In this document: positions 1-11,467 of the stretch, piece by piece
How positions within the stretch are numbered: position 1 is the first letter of the stretch
How the letters are laid out: every line of letters starts with the position of its first letter
DNA from: Tribonema minus
Lineage: Eukaryota; Sar; Xanthophyceae; Tribonematales; Tribonemataceae
Direction: 5' to 3'
Assembly: GCA_017506865.1 (NCBI GenBank)
Contig: JAFCMP010000401.1
Coordinates: 682,001 to 746,000, forward strand
Length of the DNA stretch: 64,000 bases
Position numbers and translations under genes: made by a program
Notes under the pieces: generated by a model
What the model saw: only the letters and a program-made list of their open reading frames with translations
What the model was told of the DNA's origin: nothing
Databases searched by the model: none

Positions 1-575
1 ATGCAATCTTCCAACTTCTCGATGTAACGGCAGCCACCTGCGGGCCCGGTGGGCGCGTGCCATGTGACATCTGCTGCACCATGTCATGTCTGCCGTAGCT
101 GTCTCGCCGACACAGCATCGGTGGTATGGTGAGCCGTGTAATACGTACTGCATACACTTCTTGAGTGTTTTGACCAACGTGCTGTGTCACAGTCACCTGC
201 TCTGCGGCTGGCTAAAGCTACCTGCGGCTTCAATCTGGCTAAAGCAGCTAGGTTCGACTGCAGTTGATTACGGGCATCACAGCTTGAGATTGGCCAGAGT
301 CGTAACGTTGCGCAGGCAGATTGGGTGCCGAGAAGTACCGCTTCACACGCGGGCGACGGCGACGGAGCTTGTTGCCTACAACTCACTGTGAAGTATGCCT
401 TGCCTACACACGGTGGTGCGCGTGTACATGTATTGGTCGCGCTCCTGCTGATGTTACACACAACGTGCTCAGATTACGAAATCAGCACTTACTTGTCGCC
501 GGGGCACGGTAGCCCAGTTGATACTCCAACGACTAGCGTTGTCGAGGTCCTGGGTCCCTGGTATATAATGAAACG

Positions 576-1345
576 TGAATTGCAGCTGCGATCACACTCA
601 TTCGTGTGCGCCGCTGCGGGGTCCTAGGCTGGCTTTGTCGAAGCTTTATCCTGACGAAGCTGGATGAAGCCTTATTCTGCCATGCTATTTTATGCTGACG
701 AAGCCTTGTTTGCCATGCTCGCTGTTGACTGGACCGAAGCCTTCTGCAACAAAACGTCAACCTGACGAAGCCAATTTTTCGCCTGCCGCGGCTTAAAGAT
801 GGTGGACAAAGCCTGATCTGCCACAGTCAGTTTGACGAAGCTTTACCTGTCATGCGTTGTGAACAACGATGCCTTTTCGGCTATGAGGCGCGCGGTGATA
901 GACTGACTTACTTTTCAGGTGCCGTGCAGCCAGTACTGCAAGGCGACGGGTCGGCAAAATTGCGCAAACGAGGAAGGGGCAAGGTTTCAGATAGACTCAG
1001 CAAAGCGTGACTGGCTGATCGTCGGGCCTGGACGACGCCAGCCAGCCTGGCAGCCGTGCTGCGCCGAGCGGCCGAGCGGCGGTTATCGGGTCATAAATGG
1101 CCTTCCTCACCTTTCAACCGATAAAATGCCGATAATCCCTAGTGTCGCTCTAGCCACAGGCGATGGCGCGAGCTCGCCAGTCGCGTACCTTAGTTTGGTC
1201 ACCATTCATGCCTATTCTGAGAAGCGCGTCGCCTATCGCGGCCTGGTTCGTCCCATCAGGGGCAGTTGCGAAAGTGTGACATTCTCGTGTTGACGCCCCA
1301 GCGGCTAAGACCTAGGCTTTTCAAGCCTAGGAACTTGTTGGGTTT
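576..1345. mobile_element. Unclassified insertion within repeat copy 1
   Basis: These ~770 bases are missing from the otherwise collinear copies at 4083-5310 and 63020-64000. They include a degenerate tandem repeat at about 640-860 and a perfect 9-bp inverted repeat with a 3-base loop (CCTAGGCTT / AAGCCTAGG) at about 1310-1330, close to the right junction. No transposase or other coding sequence is recognisable. Calling it a mobile insertion is inference; deletion from the other copies is less likely, since two independent copies lack it. Confidence 0.4.
640..860 (+). repeat. Degenerate minisatellite (GACGAAGC core)
   Basis: The core CTGACGAAGC or a close variant recurs at irregular 30-60 base spacing, often followed by CTT and TGCCATGC-like strings. 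It is a decayed tandem repeat inside the insertion that interrupts repeat copy 1. Confidence 0.55.
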
Positions 1346-3059
1346 CTCATGTGTGTTGATTTTTCTCATTTGCAAAAATCTCAAACAACATCAGCCCACA
1401 AATCAGGACAACGCTATCAATGTGCTCGTAACCTCGCAACGTTGCATTTCAATCAAATATCATGGAGGATCTGTCCTGGTGTCAACCCGGCTGCATACAA
1501 GTGTCAGACGGGTCCTTCTCAACTTCGGACTCTACTACACATGTGAAGGCCCTCGACATTCCAGGAGTGAGAGACAATTGTATAGAACTTAAGGTGATGC
1601 ACGAGATCTGCTCGTTGATAGTGCACACAATCCCCCTGTCATTCTCACACGGCAGTATGTACCTGACTTGTCCCTGCTCGACGCCTGCTGCATGGGCATG
1701 CATCTGTCATTTATGTCACCCTGCACAGACTCTGAGGCTGGATGCGCTACAGTCAGTTGAGTATTAGCGTACATGCTGTTGCACTGGACTCTCGAATGAA
1801 TTCACCGGTGGATCAAAGTACATACTCGTTCTGTAAATGCAAATGGGCATCAATTGCAGTAGGTGGTTATCTTCAGGTTACTGGTCAGCCTTGTGCTCTG
1901 CACCCTCCAGAACCGACTTGGTATCTAGATGGCTCGTGCAGCATGTCAGCACGTGGACGCGTGAATTACACGAAAGATGAAGCTTCAGAGTGGTGAATAC
2001 AAGCGCCTTCTGGGCAAGCAGGACTGTGCTGTGCAAGCAGCAGTGCACCACACACCACCAGATCAATGCAAGACTCTGAGCAGTCCATTCATCAGTGACA
2101 AGAAAGGCAGCGACACTCCTATTTTGCTGCACAGAACCCTGCCCCTAAGGTAACAAGCAATGCTACTACAACCCCCCCCCCCCGGGCTCCTAGCAATGAG
2201 CCAGCATTGCACAGTGGACACCAGTAAGCTTTGTATCTTATGGCTCATGTTCCTCTGCTGGCCTGTGAGTGTTGTGGCTATTGCATTGTGTGAAGCGGCG
2301 TCGATAGGCCTGGAGCATGTCCATAAGACCCATATCTGCCCACTGCCTCCATCTATACCATTCTGGCGAAGGGGTGAAGTCGCCCAACCAACGCAGGCGG
2401 GAAACATAGCTCATGCGCCGTGTTGCCCGCGGCCGCGCTTCCGCTCGCAAATCAATTCCCTCAATGCCCTAGGCAGCTGTCAACCACCCCCCCCCATCTT
2501 TCCGCTCTGAAGCACGCCGCGTTCGTGCAAGTTGAACAGCGGCCGCCTTAGGAACACGCAGTCTGCCACTGGCAGGGAGTCCGGCTCAGCTTCTGCTGCG
2601 CCGTGCCACAGTGAATGGTTGAACCAGGGCAACATGCAATTGCTTAGGCGCTGTGTTGCGCACGTGTTGGAAATCTTGACATTGACGCAGGGGGGCCCCC
2701 AGTACGCTGACTACTGATGGGGCCCCTCGTATGGCGCCGTACTTGGTGACTTGGGCGCCAGCTCCAGGCTGGTGCCACAAGGGGTGCAGGCGCGGCCTCC
2801 CGTACTGTGATCGCTTACAAGCGTCAAGGCAGCTAGCTCCCCAGCGCCACCATGGTGCTGGTGGAGTTGGCGCTCGGCTTGGGCGTGTGCGGCTGAAAGG
2901 CCGCCGCAGCGAGCGACGCCGGCGCTGCTCCTGCGATGGAATTTTTCTGCGGCAAGCACAACGAAGAACTGTGGGCGGCTGTCGCTGCCGCCGCTGCCTC
3001 CGCTGCCGCCGCCGCCGCCGCCGCCACCGCCGCCGCGTGGGAGAGGCGGAGCGAGCACG

Positions 3060-3540
3060 GCGCAGTCGGAGTGTACAGGCACCGCAAGTGCTATGTACGT
3101 GCTGCACGCACTGCGGCGCCTGTCGAACAAGAACGCCGTGCCATTGTGAAGAGGCTTGCGAAGCAGATCAGTGTTCAACGGCAGCACGCGGAGCGCCACC
3201 ACCTGCCTTTGAAGATAGGGACGCTTGGCACGCCTCACCCCACCTTGGCGTCCTGTAACCCTAAATTTAGAGGTGATTGGGGGGATCGCGCCCCAGCTTT
3301 CCCCTTCCAGGAACAAGACTTGGCATAGTTGGTGCCGCCAACCGGGACGCCAGCAACCCTGTCTTCAACAATAAAGACAAAGGCAGTTGGTGACGCTACA
3401 ATTACTGCCGTTGAGCACTGACCTTCTTCGCGAGCCTCTTCACCAATGGCGCGGCGCTTTTTGTTCGACAGGCGCCGCAGCGCATGCAGCACGTATGTAG
3501 GTAGCACTTGTGGCGCCTGTACACTCCACCTGCGGCGTGC
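3060..3540. repeat. Imperfect inverted (fold-back) repeat, ~160-bp arms
   Basis: The arm at about 3060-3222 (GGAGTGTACAGGCACCGC...) is repeated in reverse complement at about 3375-3540, with an estimated 85% identity and a spacer of about 150 bases. The spacer contains TGGTGCCGCCAACCGGGAC (3331-3349), which resembles the tRNA-primer site after the 5' LTR in some LTR retroelements. If that is right, the unit is a rearranged fossil of such an element, but no gag or pol coding was seen. Fold-back DNA element is the alternative. Confidence 0.5.
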
Positions 3541-3949
3541 TGGCGACGCCCTTCACCGCATAGGTGTAGGTTACTACCCTAGCTGTGCTCTGTCTGTGAT
3601 TGTGAAACACACCAGTCACTTATGCCCATGATTTCAGCAAGTCGACAAGCTCACTTGCTGGGGAACGATTGCTTGATGATCATGGAAAACCTCAGGTTCT
3701 TGTCAGCAACAACCTGCATGTGATCCTTTGTGAGAATGCGAGGAAGTGACTTTCATGTACGACGATTTGGCCACCAATCGTGCTGCTATTGCGGTAGGGG
3801 AGGGGCTGCGGTGTGATTGTGCAATTCATCCCACGGAGCCATCACCATTCATCTTGCGACCGCTCCAAGCCGCCGGAACTCCACGTCCTGGTGCTGCCAG
3901 CAGCTCGAGCTCGCGCCTCCAAACTTCCCAAAGGACGCAAGACAGTATC

Positions 3950-4045
3950 TCTGCCAAAAGAGTACCTCACTATTGAGCGACAGGCGCCTCCAAAAGGAGC
4001 ACACGCACAAGAGTACCTCAATACTGAGCCTCCAAAAGGAGAGAG
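3950..4045 (+). repeat. Short tandem duplication beside repeat copy 2
   Basis: AAGAGTACCTCA followed by GAGC... and CCTCCAAAAGGAG occurs twice, at about 3956-4000 and 4011-4045, with a small length difference between units. It abuts the left end of repeat copy 2 and may belong to the element. Confidence 0.5.
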
Positions 4046-4082
4046 ACCTCGTCTACCTCGCTCTCGCTGCTCAATGATCAAA

Positions 4083-5310
4083 ATGCAGTCTTTCAACTTC
4101 TCGATGTAACGGCAGCCACCAGCGGGCCCGGTTGGCGCGTGCCAGTCGCTGCACCATGTCATGTCTGCCGTAGCTCTCTCGCCGACACAGCAACAATGGT
4201 TGTGGTGAGCGTGTATTATTGCCTATACTACTTGAAGTGGTTTGACCAACGTGCTGTGTCACAGTCACCTGCTCTGCGGCTGGCTAAAGCTACCTGCGGC
4301 TTCGTCCTGACTAAAGCAGCTACAGGTTCGGCTGCAGTTGATCACGCGCTTCGCAGCTGAGATTGGCCAGAGTCGTGACGTTGCGCAGGCAGATTGGACA
4401 TGGGTGCCGAGAAGTACAGCTTCACACGCGGGCGACGGCGACGGAGCTTGTTGTCTACATCTCACTGAAGTATGCCTTGCCTATACACGGTGGCGCGCGT
4501 GTTGGTCGCGCTCCTTGGTCGCGCTCCTGCTGATGTTGTCAAACACAAACGTGCTCAGATTACGAATCAGCACCTACTTTTTGCTGGGGCACGGTAGCCC
4601 AGTTGATACTCCAACGACTAGCGTTGTCGAGGTCCTGGGTCCAATCCCTGGTACATAATGAAACACGTGGGTTTTTTTTTCATTTGCAAAAATCTCAAAA
4701 CAAATCAGCCCACAAATCAGGACAACGCTATCAATGTGCTCGTAACCTCGCAACGTTGCATTTCAATCAAATATCATGGAGGATCTGTCCTGGTGTCAAC
4801 CCGGCTGCACACAAGTGTCAGACGGGTCCTTCTCAACTTCGGACTCTACTACACATGTGAAGGCCCTCGACATTCCAGGAGTGAGAGACAATTGTATAGA
4901 ACTTAAGGTGATGCACGAGATCTGCTCGTTGATATTGCACGCGACCCCCCTGTCAATCTCACACGGCAGTATGTACCTGACTTGTCCCTGCTCGACGCCT
5001 GCTGCATGGGCATGCATCTGTCATGCATATCAGCCTAGACAGCTAGCAAGCACACGGCTGGTGATGGCAATTGAGTACACCTAAATAACTGTTGCACCAG
5101 GACTCACCGTTGTACTCACCAATGAAACCAAGTACTCTTTCTGTACACGCACATACATATACGAGTGGTTGTCTTCAGGTTGTTTCAACTGTCATACTTG
5201 TGTCGTGCACCCTCCAGGGTCTACCTGGTATCTAGTGAATAAGCCTGCTCACTGGCTCGTACAGCATGTCAGCAAGTGCACGCTTAAATCACAGCGAGGA
5301 TAATTCCGAT
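4083..5310 (+). repeat. Dispersed repeat, copy 2 (uninterrupted, ~1.23 kb)
   Basis: This is the most complete copy of the family. It matches copy 1 from its first base through the GTTGTCGAGGTCCTGGGTCC block, the block starting GACAACGCTATCAATGTG and the CTCGACGCCTGCTGCATGGG block, fading near CAGCATGTCAGCA. Copies 1 and 2 are direct repeats about 4.1 kb apart, so they could be the ends of one larger element or independent insertions. No open frame has a recognisable protein. Confidence 0.75.
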
Positions 5311-6314
5311 AGTATGTACTGAGTTCAGTTGCTCACATTTGTGTGTCATGACACCTGCCTGCCTTCTGGCACCACACGGCGCTGAGCAATACTTGTGCTG
5401 CTGCCTTGCTTGCCAAACGGTTCCCAGAAAGGGTACGGTCTTGACGCCGCTGGTCTAGTCTACTTGAACCACATGTGAGCACTGACGTAGGCCTGAAACA
5501 GCTGTACACGTGCTGCCGCAGAGCACAACTGAAGCTGCGATTCAGGGTGAGCATTCGCGCTAGCGTGATGATGCTCAATGTGGCAATGCCGATACGCGTT
5601 ACCAGTTGCGGCGACCCCGCGTGCACACCATTTGCGTACTGTAGGATTGCGTTCTGCAGGGACGCGCAGTGCGACCCTTCGCGCGCTGAAGCACTTTATG
5701 TTACAGAAGTGACTCACCGCCTGTCACTCAGCCCGTGAGCGCGACGGCAGGGCGGTGCGCGCGCAGGGTGCAAGTCTCGCCGTCACGGCGCTGATGCTCA
5801 GCAGGGCAACGATGAGAGCGCGCGCAGTGCCTTCCGGAGGCGCGCACTGCGCCGCCCTTAGCGCACGCGCGTCGCGTGTAAACAACGACAAGGCACATGC
5901 GCCAGCGCGAGGTGCAGACGGTTGAGCCGCGGCGTGCGCGGCGGCGCGCATGGCGGCGCAATGACGGCGCTGTCTCAGTCTCAGCGGTGCCATGTGCGCA
6001 GCAGGCTCGAGAAACAGTGCGCCAAGAGCGACAGCGACAGGGCGCCACGGCGTGAAACCGCACGGTGGTCTTTAAAAACAGGGGGTATTGGAGGGGGGCG
6101 CGGCCGTAGCGCGCGCATCGCCGTGTCAAAAAAAGGAAGACGCTCAGCTTCCGTGTGCTAAAACGTTAAGCCACACCACAACTCTTTTGTACAGACCACT
6201 GTCACTGCTACTGCCCTACCACTGCTACTACTGCCGCTGCACCTGCGCGCTGCGCCGGCGGCGGCAGCGGCGCGGCCCCAGGAGGGAGGCACGCGCGAGT
6301 CTGCGAGCCTTGTC
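5311..6314. other. Non-coding stretch downstream of the four-TM protein gene
   Basis: No supported gene. 5700-6100 is very GC-rich and open in several frames, but none shows a domain, a splice context or a coherent protein. The part next to 6315 is probably the 3' UTR of the minus-strand gene. Ordinary unique DNA otherwise. Confidence 0.4.
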
Positions 6315-9300
6315 TCAGAATGGGTTGTGGTTCGTCACGTGGCTGCCAAACCGCGGCGGCGGCGGCTCGCGCGCCCACGGCGGCGGCGGAGACTCGTCGT
6401 CGTCGCTGCTGCTGCCGCCGCCTCTGCTGCCTCCGCCTCTGCTGCCGCCGCCTCTGCTGCCGCCGCCCCTGCTGCCGCCGGCCCTGCTGCTGCCACCACC
6501 GCCGCCGCTTCCACCACGGCCAATGCCGCCGCCGCCGCCTCCGCCTAGTCTGCCTCTGCTGCTGCTGCTGCGCGTGCTGCTAGCACGCTCGCTGCCACCG
6601 CCGCCGCCGCCGCCGCCGCCAACTCTGTAACCAAAGTCGCCACTGGCAACAACGTCATCATCATCATCACCAAAAGCATCATCGCTTCGCCCGCCCGGGC
6701 TCGGAGGCGGCGGCCGCTCCTCCAGCGTGGACAGCAGCAGCGGCGGCGGCGAGCCGCGCGACGGCGGCGGCGGCGGCGGCAGCGGCGGCGGTGGCGCCAT
6801 ATCGCGCAGCGCGCTGCCCGTCGTCAGCTCGGACACCACAGACATGCGGTCGTCGTCGTCCATCGCGTCGCCCGCGACGCTGCCGGCGTAGCTGCTTGGC
6901 GCGTAGCCGCCGCTGCCGCCGCCGTAGCCGCCGCCGTAGCCGCTGCCGGCGGCAGCGGCCGCGGCGGCGGTGGCGCGCCGCAGCGAGCGCGCGCCGCCGC
7001 CGCCGCCGGAGCTGACGGCGCTGTACGCGTCCTCCTCCCACCAGCGGCTGCTCTGGCTCGCGCGGCCGCTCTCGAGGCTGTCCACGGTGGCATTGTCGTC
7101 GCCGCCGTCGCCGATGCTGCCGCCGCTGGCGCCGCCGCCGCCGTTGCCGCCTCCGAGGGGGCCCTCCAGCCACCACTGCGAGCGCGGCTCGCGCTTGAGG
7201 TGCTGCTGGGGCGCGGCCTGCGGCGGAGCGGAGCGCTCCGGCACCTGCACATCGAACGAGCGCCGCCGCAATTGGTCATACGAGAAGGGTTAGGGGCGCG
7301 CGGCGTGCGGCATGCCGGTGCGCGAGCGCGCCGCGAGGAGGTGGACCGCGCTGCAGATGTGTGTGAGCAATGCGCATGCCAGGTGAGGCAGCGTGTCAAG
7401 AAGACTCCAAACTCATCGTATTCACTGGTGCGCGATTCATCTGCCATGCGCACAGAGATATGGCTGGCCCCTGTTGACAACCACAGTGCAACACCATCTC
7501 ATCAGATCCACTGGTGCGCAATCCCTTGCCGTGCACACAGAGACATGGTTGGCGCCCGTTGACAACCACAGTGCAACACCATCACACCAAGGCAAGTTCC
7601 CTCACCGTTTCCGGATCCCCCGGGCTTGCCCTGCCCGCGACCGAGCCGTAGCCGGCGTCGGGCGCGCTTGAGCGGTGCCGCGACGTCCCCTTGGACCTGC
7701 GCCGCGATGATGATGACTTGGCGGTGGGGTCTGCAGTCGCGGATGGAGAGTTGGGGGCACAGCGCGGTCGGTTGCAGGGGAGGAGTTGTGCACGGCGCCG
7801 GAGCCGGATGTAGTTGAGAGGGCGCAGCTTGGTGGTAGCATGGGAAGTTGAAGTTATCACACAGTGCATCTGAAGCTGAAATCACGCAGCGCATTCTCGG
7901 ATGTTGAGTATCATGGGCAATGTGAGGAGCCTGCCAGGCCTCGTTGCACGTTCCGGCATTGTGTGGCTGTCTTAGCAGAACCGGTGGGAGGAGTGTGTTT
8001 GCGAAGGCGTTTCAAAACATCGCATGTCCCAGCCCCCCGTCCTGCGCCTCGTCCTCGATGCGTTTTCCAGTACACTGCTGGACACAAGCGTACGCCCCCA
8101 CCTGTCTCAAGAGCTCATGGCCTTGGCCTCCGAGTGCATGTTCTGCAGCAACTGCCGCAGGAGTGCACTTCGCAAGCCCTGCAGTCACTCTTGACAGAAC
8201 AGTACACCGCAGTCCATCACAGTACACATGTGTACACCCTACGCCTGCCTTTTCCTTCGCTGCGGCATCGCAGCTTCCACGTGCTACCGCTCTCCGCCGT
8301 CCGCCCCAGGGTTCAAACCTTGTACGCAGGGAGTAGGCAAAGCGCATTACACGCGCGATACACGCGTAGTACACACATAGTACACTTGCGGTACACACGC
8401 CGCAGTCCACACGTGCGCGCTCCCACCTCCGGACTTGAGCGCCTTGGCCTTGCGCAGCTTCCGCAGCACCGTCTTCTCCAGCAGGCGCCGTAGGCACGTG
8501 TAGAGCGCGACGTTGCCTAGCGCCAGCGCGCACAGCACGCCCGCCGTCGCCAGCTGCAGCCGCGTCAGCGGGCGCCCCAGCGCGCCCAGCGGCGTCCACC
8601 CGAGGTTCACCGTCCCGAGGCTGCGCGCGCAGGGGGGGGGGGGGGGCGGGGGGGCACGTGGGCTTTGGGTGAAGATGTGTTTTGTATATGGGGTATAATA
8701 GGCATATGTATGAGGGGCTCAGCGGCGCCCCCCCGAGAGACAACATTTCGATGCTGCGGGGCGGGGGCGCGGCTGGACGCATGGTTGCGCGCTAGTTCGG
8801 TGCCGCTTGGTCGGTACGTGGTCGGTGTATGATGATCATGTTAATGTGCCCCCAGCGCGCTCAGCGGTGTCCTCGAGGATCAGGCTGCGGCGGAGTGCCT
8901 GCAAAAGCATGCGCACGCGCACCGCAGTGAGTCTTCACGACCTATCAGTCGTTACGTTATTGTGAATTGAGGAGAATGGCGTCTGCGTCATGGGAACTGT
9001 CAGTTGAAGTTGTCCTGATGAAGTTGCGGTTGTGTCAGAGGAGCGTCTCCGCCTGTGGCTTTGGCGGGTCACCCCGGCGTGTCCAACAAAGTCGCGCCAG
9101 GGCTGAGCAGTGTCACGGCTACAGTGCGAGCGTGGCGCGCCGTGTTTGCCTCTTCATCACAGCTGAAGTTCACATCGCCTGCCACCTCGGGACCATGCGC
9201 AGCAGGACGCCACGTTGCGGAAGACGCCGCGCTCGAAAACCACTACTCGTGCAGTACACGCCAGTACACCAGCGGCTGCCGCTGTGCACTGCGGGTACAG

Positions 9301-10728
9301 TGGACAGAGCTGACTTCTCATGACCTTGCGCACCAGTGCTCGTCTGCATGCGTTTAGCAAGGGCCACTGTGTCTGTGTGCGTACACGCGCTGCGCGATGC
9401 TTACAATTTCCATCCGATGAGAGCACGGAACCTCAACTTCGTCGCAAGCGCGCTACAGCACCGCACGGCAGGCATCACAGCGAAACGCTTGCGGCGCAGC
9501 AACATGCCAATGTTACACGGTGTGCAGTGCCGACATTCGAGCACTCACAATACGTAGAAGAGCGCCTTGCACCACCACTTCTGGAGCGCGCGGAAGTTGT
9601 CGCGCGCGAACCGCGTGTCCAGCTCCGCCAGCAGCGCCGCCAGGCTGAAGGGTATTAAATAGCCGCGCACGGCGCGCTCGCGCACTGTCGCCGGGTGCGA
9701 GGACAATGAGGCAATGTCGGAGCTTTAGGTGCGATGCTGGCGCAGCGAGTGTTGGCGCGGAATTCGGTGGCGATCAGGGCGCGGCACAGTGGCAAACACA
9801 GCGAGCAGCAGCGTCGTTTTCGGAGCGGGTTTGCCTACGACCCATGCATGCGCAAGGCGGCGATCGTAGCGCACAGTCATGGTTCACACAGCGGTCTTGC
9901 ACAGATCCATGCTGCGAGGTCGAAGTGGACGCTGCGCACAAGCATATGATCAGCTCCGCAGCAGGAAGTGATCCTAAATATAAGCCCCTCACAACACACT
10001 TCCGCAGTGATGAACGGACACACGCGCCAACACGCAGCTACAACACGGACTCACAGTCTGGCTCGTGCCGCCGCGCCAGCACCCACACATTTGTGGTTAT
10101 CATCAGCACGTGTGTCGCCACCGCCGTGCTCTTGAGCACCCAATAAGAATATGTCACGCACGCCCGCGCTCTCCGCCTCGCGATGGCCGCTTCCCTCGCC
10201 ACCTCCTCCATGGCTTTTCGCACGGCCTCATTTGTAGCTGCATCGATGGCAAGGAGAACAGGAAGCTCACGATATGAGCAACAAGGGGCGTGGAATCGAA
10301 CAAATTCAATCAACGACACACGCCTGCATGCAGTGTGTTTGATGTGTTGCTGGGCAGCAAGTTATGTCAAGAATCCACGTGCGGTCATCTCATTTCCAAC
10401 TGAGACAGTACTCGATCACTCAGTTCTGTGAGACCTACAGACTGGCTAAGGCCGACGACGCCTCGGCGACGCGTAGCATAGTAAGTAAGGAATCAGAGCC
10501 TCAAAACTGGAACGCCAAGAGAGAGGAGCACATACCTTTGGGATTATCGTAGCCACGCTTGCTACCGCCACCACCGGGTCTGCTTTGAATACGTACGCTG
10601 TGCGCCTTGGCGAGAGGCCGCGCAGGGACTCTTGTGGGAGCAGCAAGCAGAAAGTCCTTCTCCTTCTGCTTGCCCTCGAAGTCCTCATCATTCTGGTTCG
10701 TTCGCACTGTTGAGGGCAAGATGGGCAT
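6315..10728 (-). CDS. Four-TM membrane protein, COPI-associated/Tvp15-like
   Basis: Six exons on the minus strand, 10728-10536, 10237-10055, 9684-9549, 8620-8427, 7730-7606 and 7244-6315, joined by GT-AG introns with consistent phases, give 586 residues. An in-frame TAG lies upstream of the chosen ATG. Residues 1-64 are polar. Hydrophobic segments lie at about 92-118, 133-146, 164-180 and 192-214; the third, KALFYVFLGTV after a charged acidic loop, resembles the GRGLFYIFLG region of COPI-associated/Tvp15 Golgi proteins. The last ~350 residues are disordered: Ser/Arg-rich, then Gly-rich, Pro and Asp runs, ending Asn-Pro-Phe, an EH-domain ligand motif that fits endomembrane traffic. The gene structure is seen; the family assignment is inference from topology and one motif. 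Confidence 0.72.
7410..7590. repeat. Tandem duplication (~90-bp unit) in intron 5
   Basis: CACTGGTGCGC..., CACAGAGA.ATGG.TGGC and TTGACAACCACAGTGCAACACCAT each occur twice, at about 7421-7497 and 7509-7583. The block sits just past the exon 5 donor of the minus-strand membrane-protein gene. Confidence 0.75.
8631..8646 (-). other. Poly-C tract serving a 3' splice site
   Basis: A near-pure G run on the plus strand (C on the coding strand) lies about 10 bases before the exon 4 acceptor at 8620/8621 and is the only pyrimidine tract available there. Confidence 0.6.
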
Positions 10729-10858
10729 CGCCACCAAGCTTTCTGCGCAGGATGCAAGCGCAAACTCCACTCCCTCACAGCGTTTCCAAAGCTACCTGCA
10801 TTGCGCGCTTGCACGTTCACCTTTTTCCCCAATGAATTTGAAGTTTCACCTGGGGGGC

Positions 10859-10882
10859 CTAACCCTAACCCTAACCCTAAGG
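10859..10882 (-). repeat. Interstitial telomeric repeat (CCCTAA)4
   Basis: Four uninterrupted CCCTAA units, ~130 bases upstream of the start codon of the minus-strand membrane-protein gene. Confidence 0.9.
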
Positions 10883-11337
10883 GGGGCGACAGCGCGGGGG
10901 CGCAGCTCACCAGCCTTGTGCACGCACACAGGCGCACACACTCGCGCGCGCGCACACACATTCTCTCACAAAAGGGGGGGGGGGGGGAGGGGGGATAGAG
11001 GCTTTCTTTCCCGAGTTTTTTGTCGCTGGCTGGCCCCTGTCATGGTCGTCTGCGGACGGCTCGTGTGTTGACTGAGCGATGCTGAGCGCTGTGCTCAAAT
11101 GCAGTTTACCATCAGGTGGCACACACCCGGTGTGGGGGGGGCAGTGGCACACACAACATCATGTTCCTTGCTTGTTTTAGGGCATATTTGTGACAATAGA
11201 AGTCACGGCTCTCTGGGCCGGTCCACATCATGCGGCTAGTCTGCTGCTTTCTTTGCGTTGAGAGCGTGTTCTGTGTGCCTGTCTTAGCGTCTCAGCTTTT
11301 GCTGGCATACAAAAGAACCTGTCGTTCGGTCAACATT

Positions 11338-11377
11338 TTAGGGCTAGGATTAGGGTTAGGGTTAGGGTTAGGGCTTA
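11338..11377 (+). repeat. Interstitial telomeric repeat (TTAGGG)n
   Basis: Six TTAGGG-type units, the first two degenerate (CTAGGA variants), ending about 90 bases before the dUTPase ATG. Confidence 0.9.
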
Positions 11378-11467
11378 CCTACGGCATGTACACCTGTAGG
11401 TACCTTTCGCGCTCGAATTCGAAAAATTGAAAATGCGACAAAAACCAAGCTGCAGGCTTCACTCCCT

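Larger units (their letters stand above)
1..1990 (+). repeat. Dispersed repeat, copy 1 (cut by window edge, interrupted)
   Basis: This stretch aligns closely with 4083-5310 in the same orientation and with the inverted copy at 63020-64000. Matching starts at base 1, so the copy runs off the window. Bases 1-575 and about 1346-1985 match the other copies. About 576-1345 has no counterpart and looks like a later insertion. Short ORFs are shared between copies, but only because the DNA is similar; none gives a protein family I recognise. The class of element is undetermined. No poly-A tail or target-site duplication could be identified. Confidence 0.75.
10729..11467. promoter_or_regulatory. Shared 5' region of the membrane-protein and dUTPase genes
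   Basis: This 739-base interval separates two divergent starts. It holds a (CCCTAA)4 tract at 10859-10882, an alternating CA/CG stretch at about 10918-10965, a G run at 10974-10990 and a TTAGGG tract at 11338-11377 (90 bases before the dUTPase ATG). No TATA box stands out. Promoter function is inferred from gene arrangement only. Confidence 0.4.

Noticed and set aside
4776-5017. Shared ORFs in the dispersed repeat as a protein gene
   Set aside because: Open on both strands and conserved only as far as the DNA is similar; no recognisable domain.
6088-6630. Plus-strand Pro/Leu-rich ORF
   Set aside because: Complement of the Gly-rich last exon of the minus-strand membrane protein, which fits a six-exon phase-consistent model.
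8290-8325. GGTTCAAACC-type string as a tRNA T-arm
   Set aside because: No acceptor stem, D-arm or anticodon arm at matching distances; no convincing tRNA found anywhere in the window.
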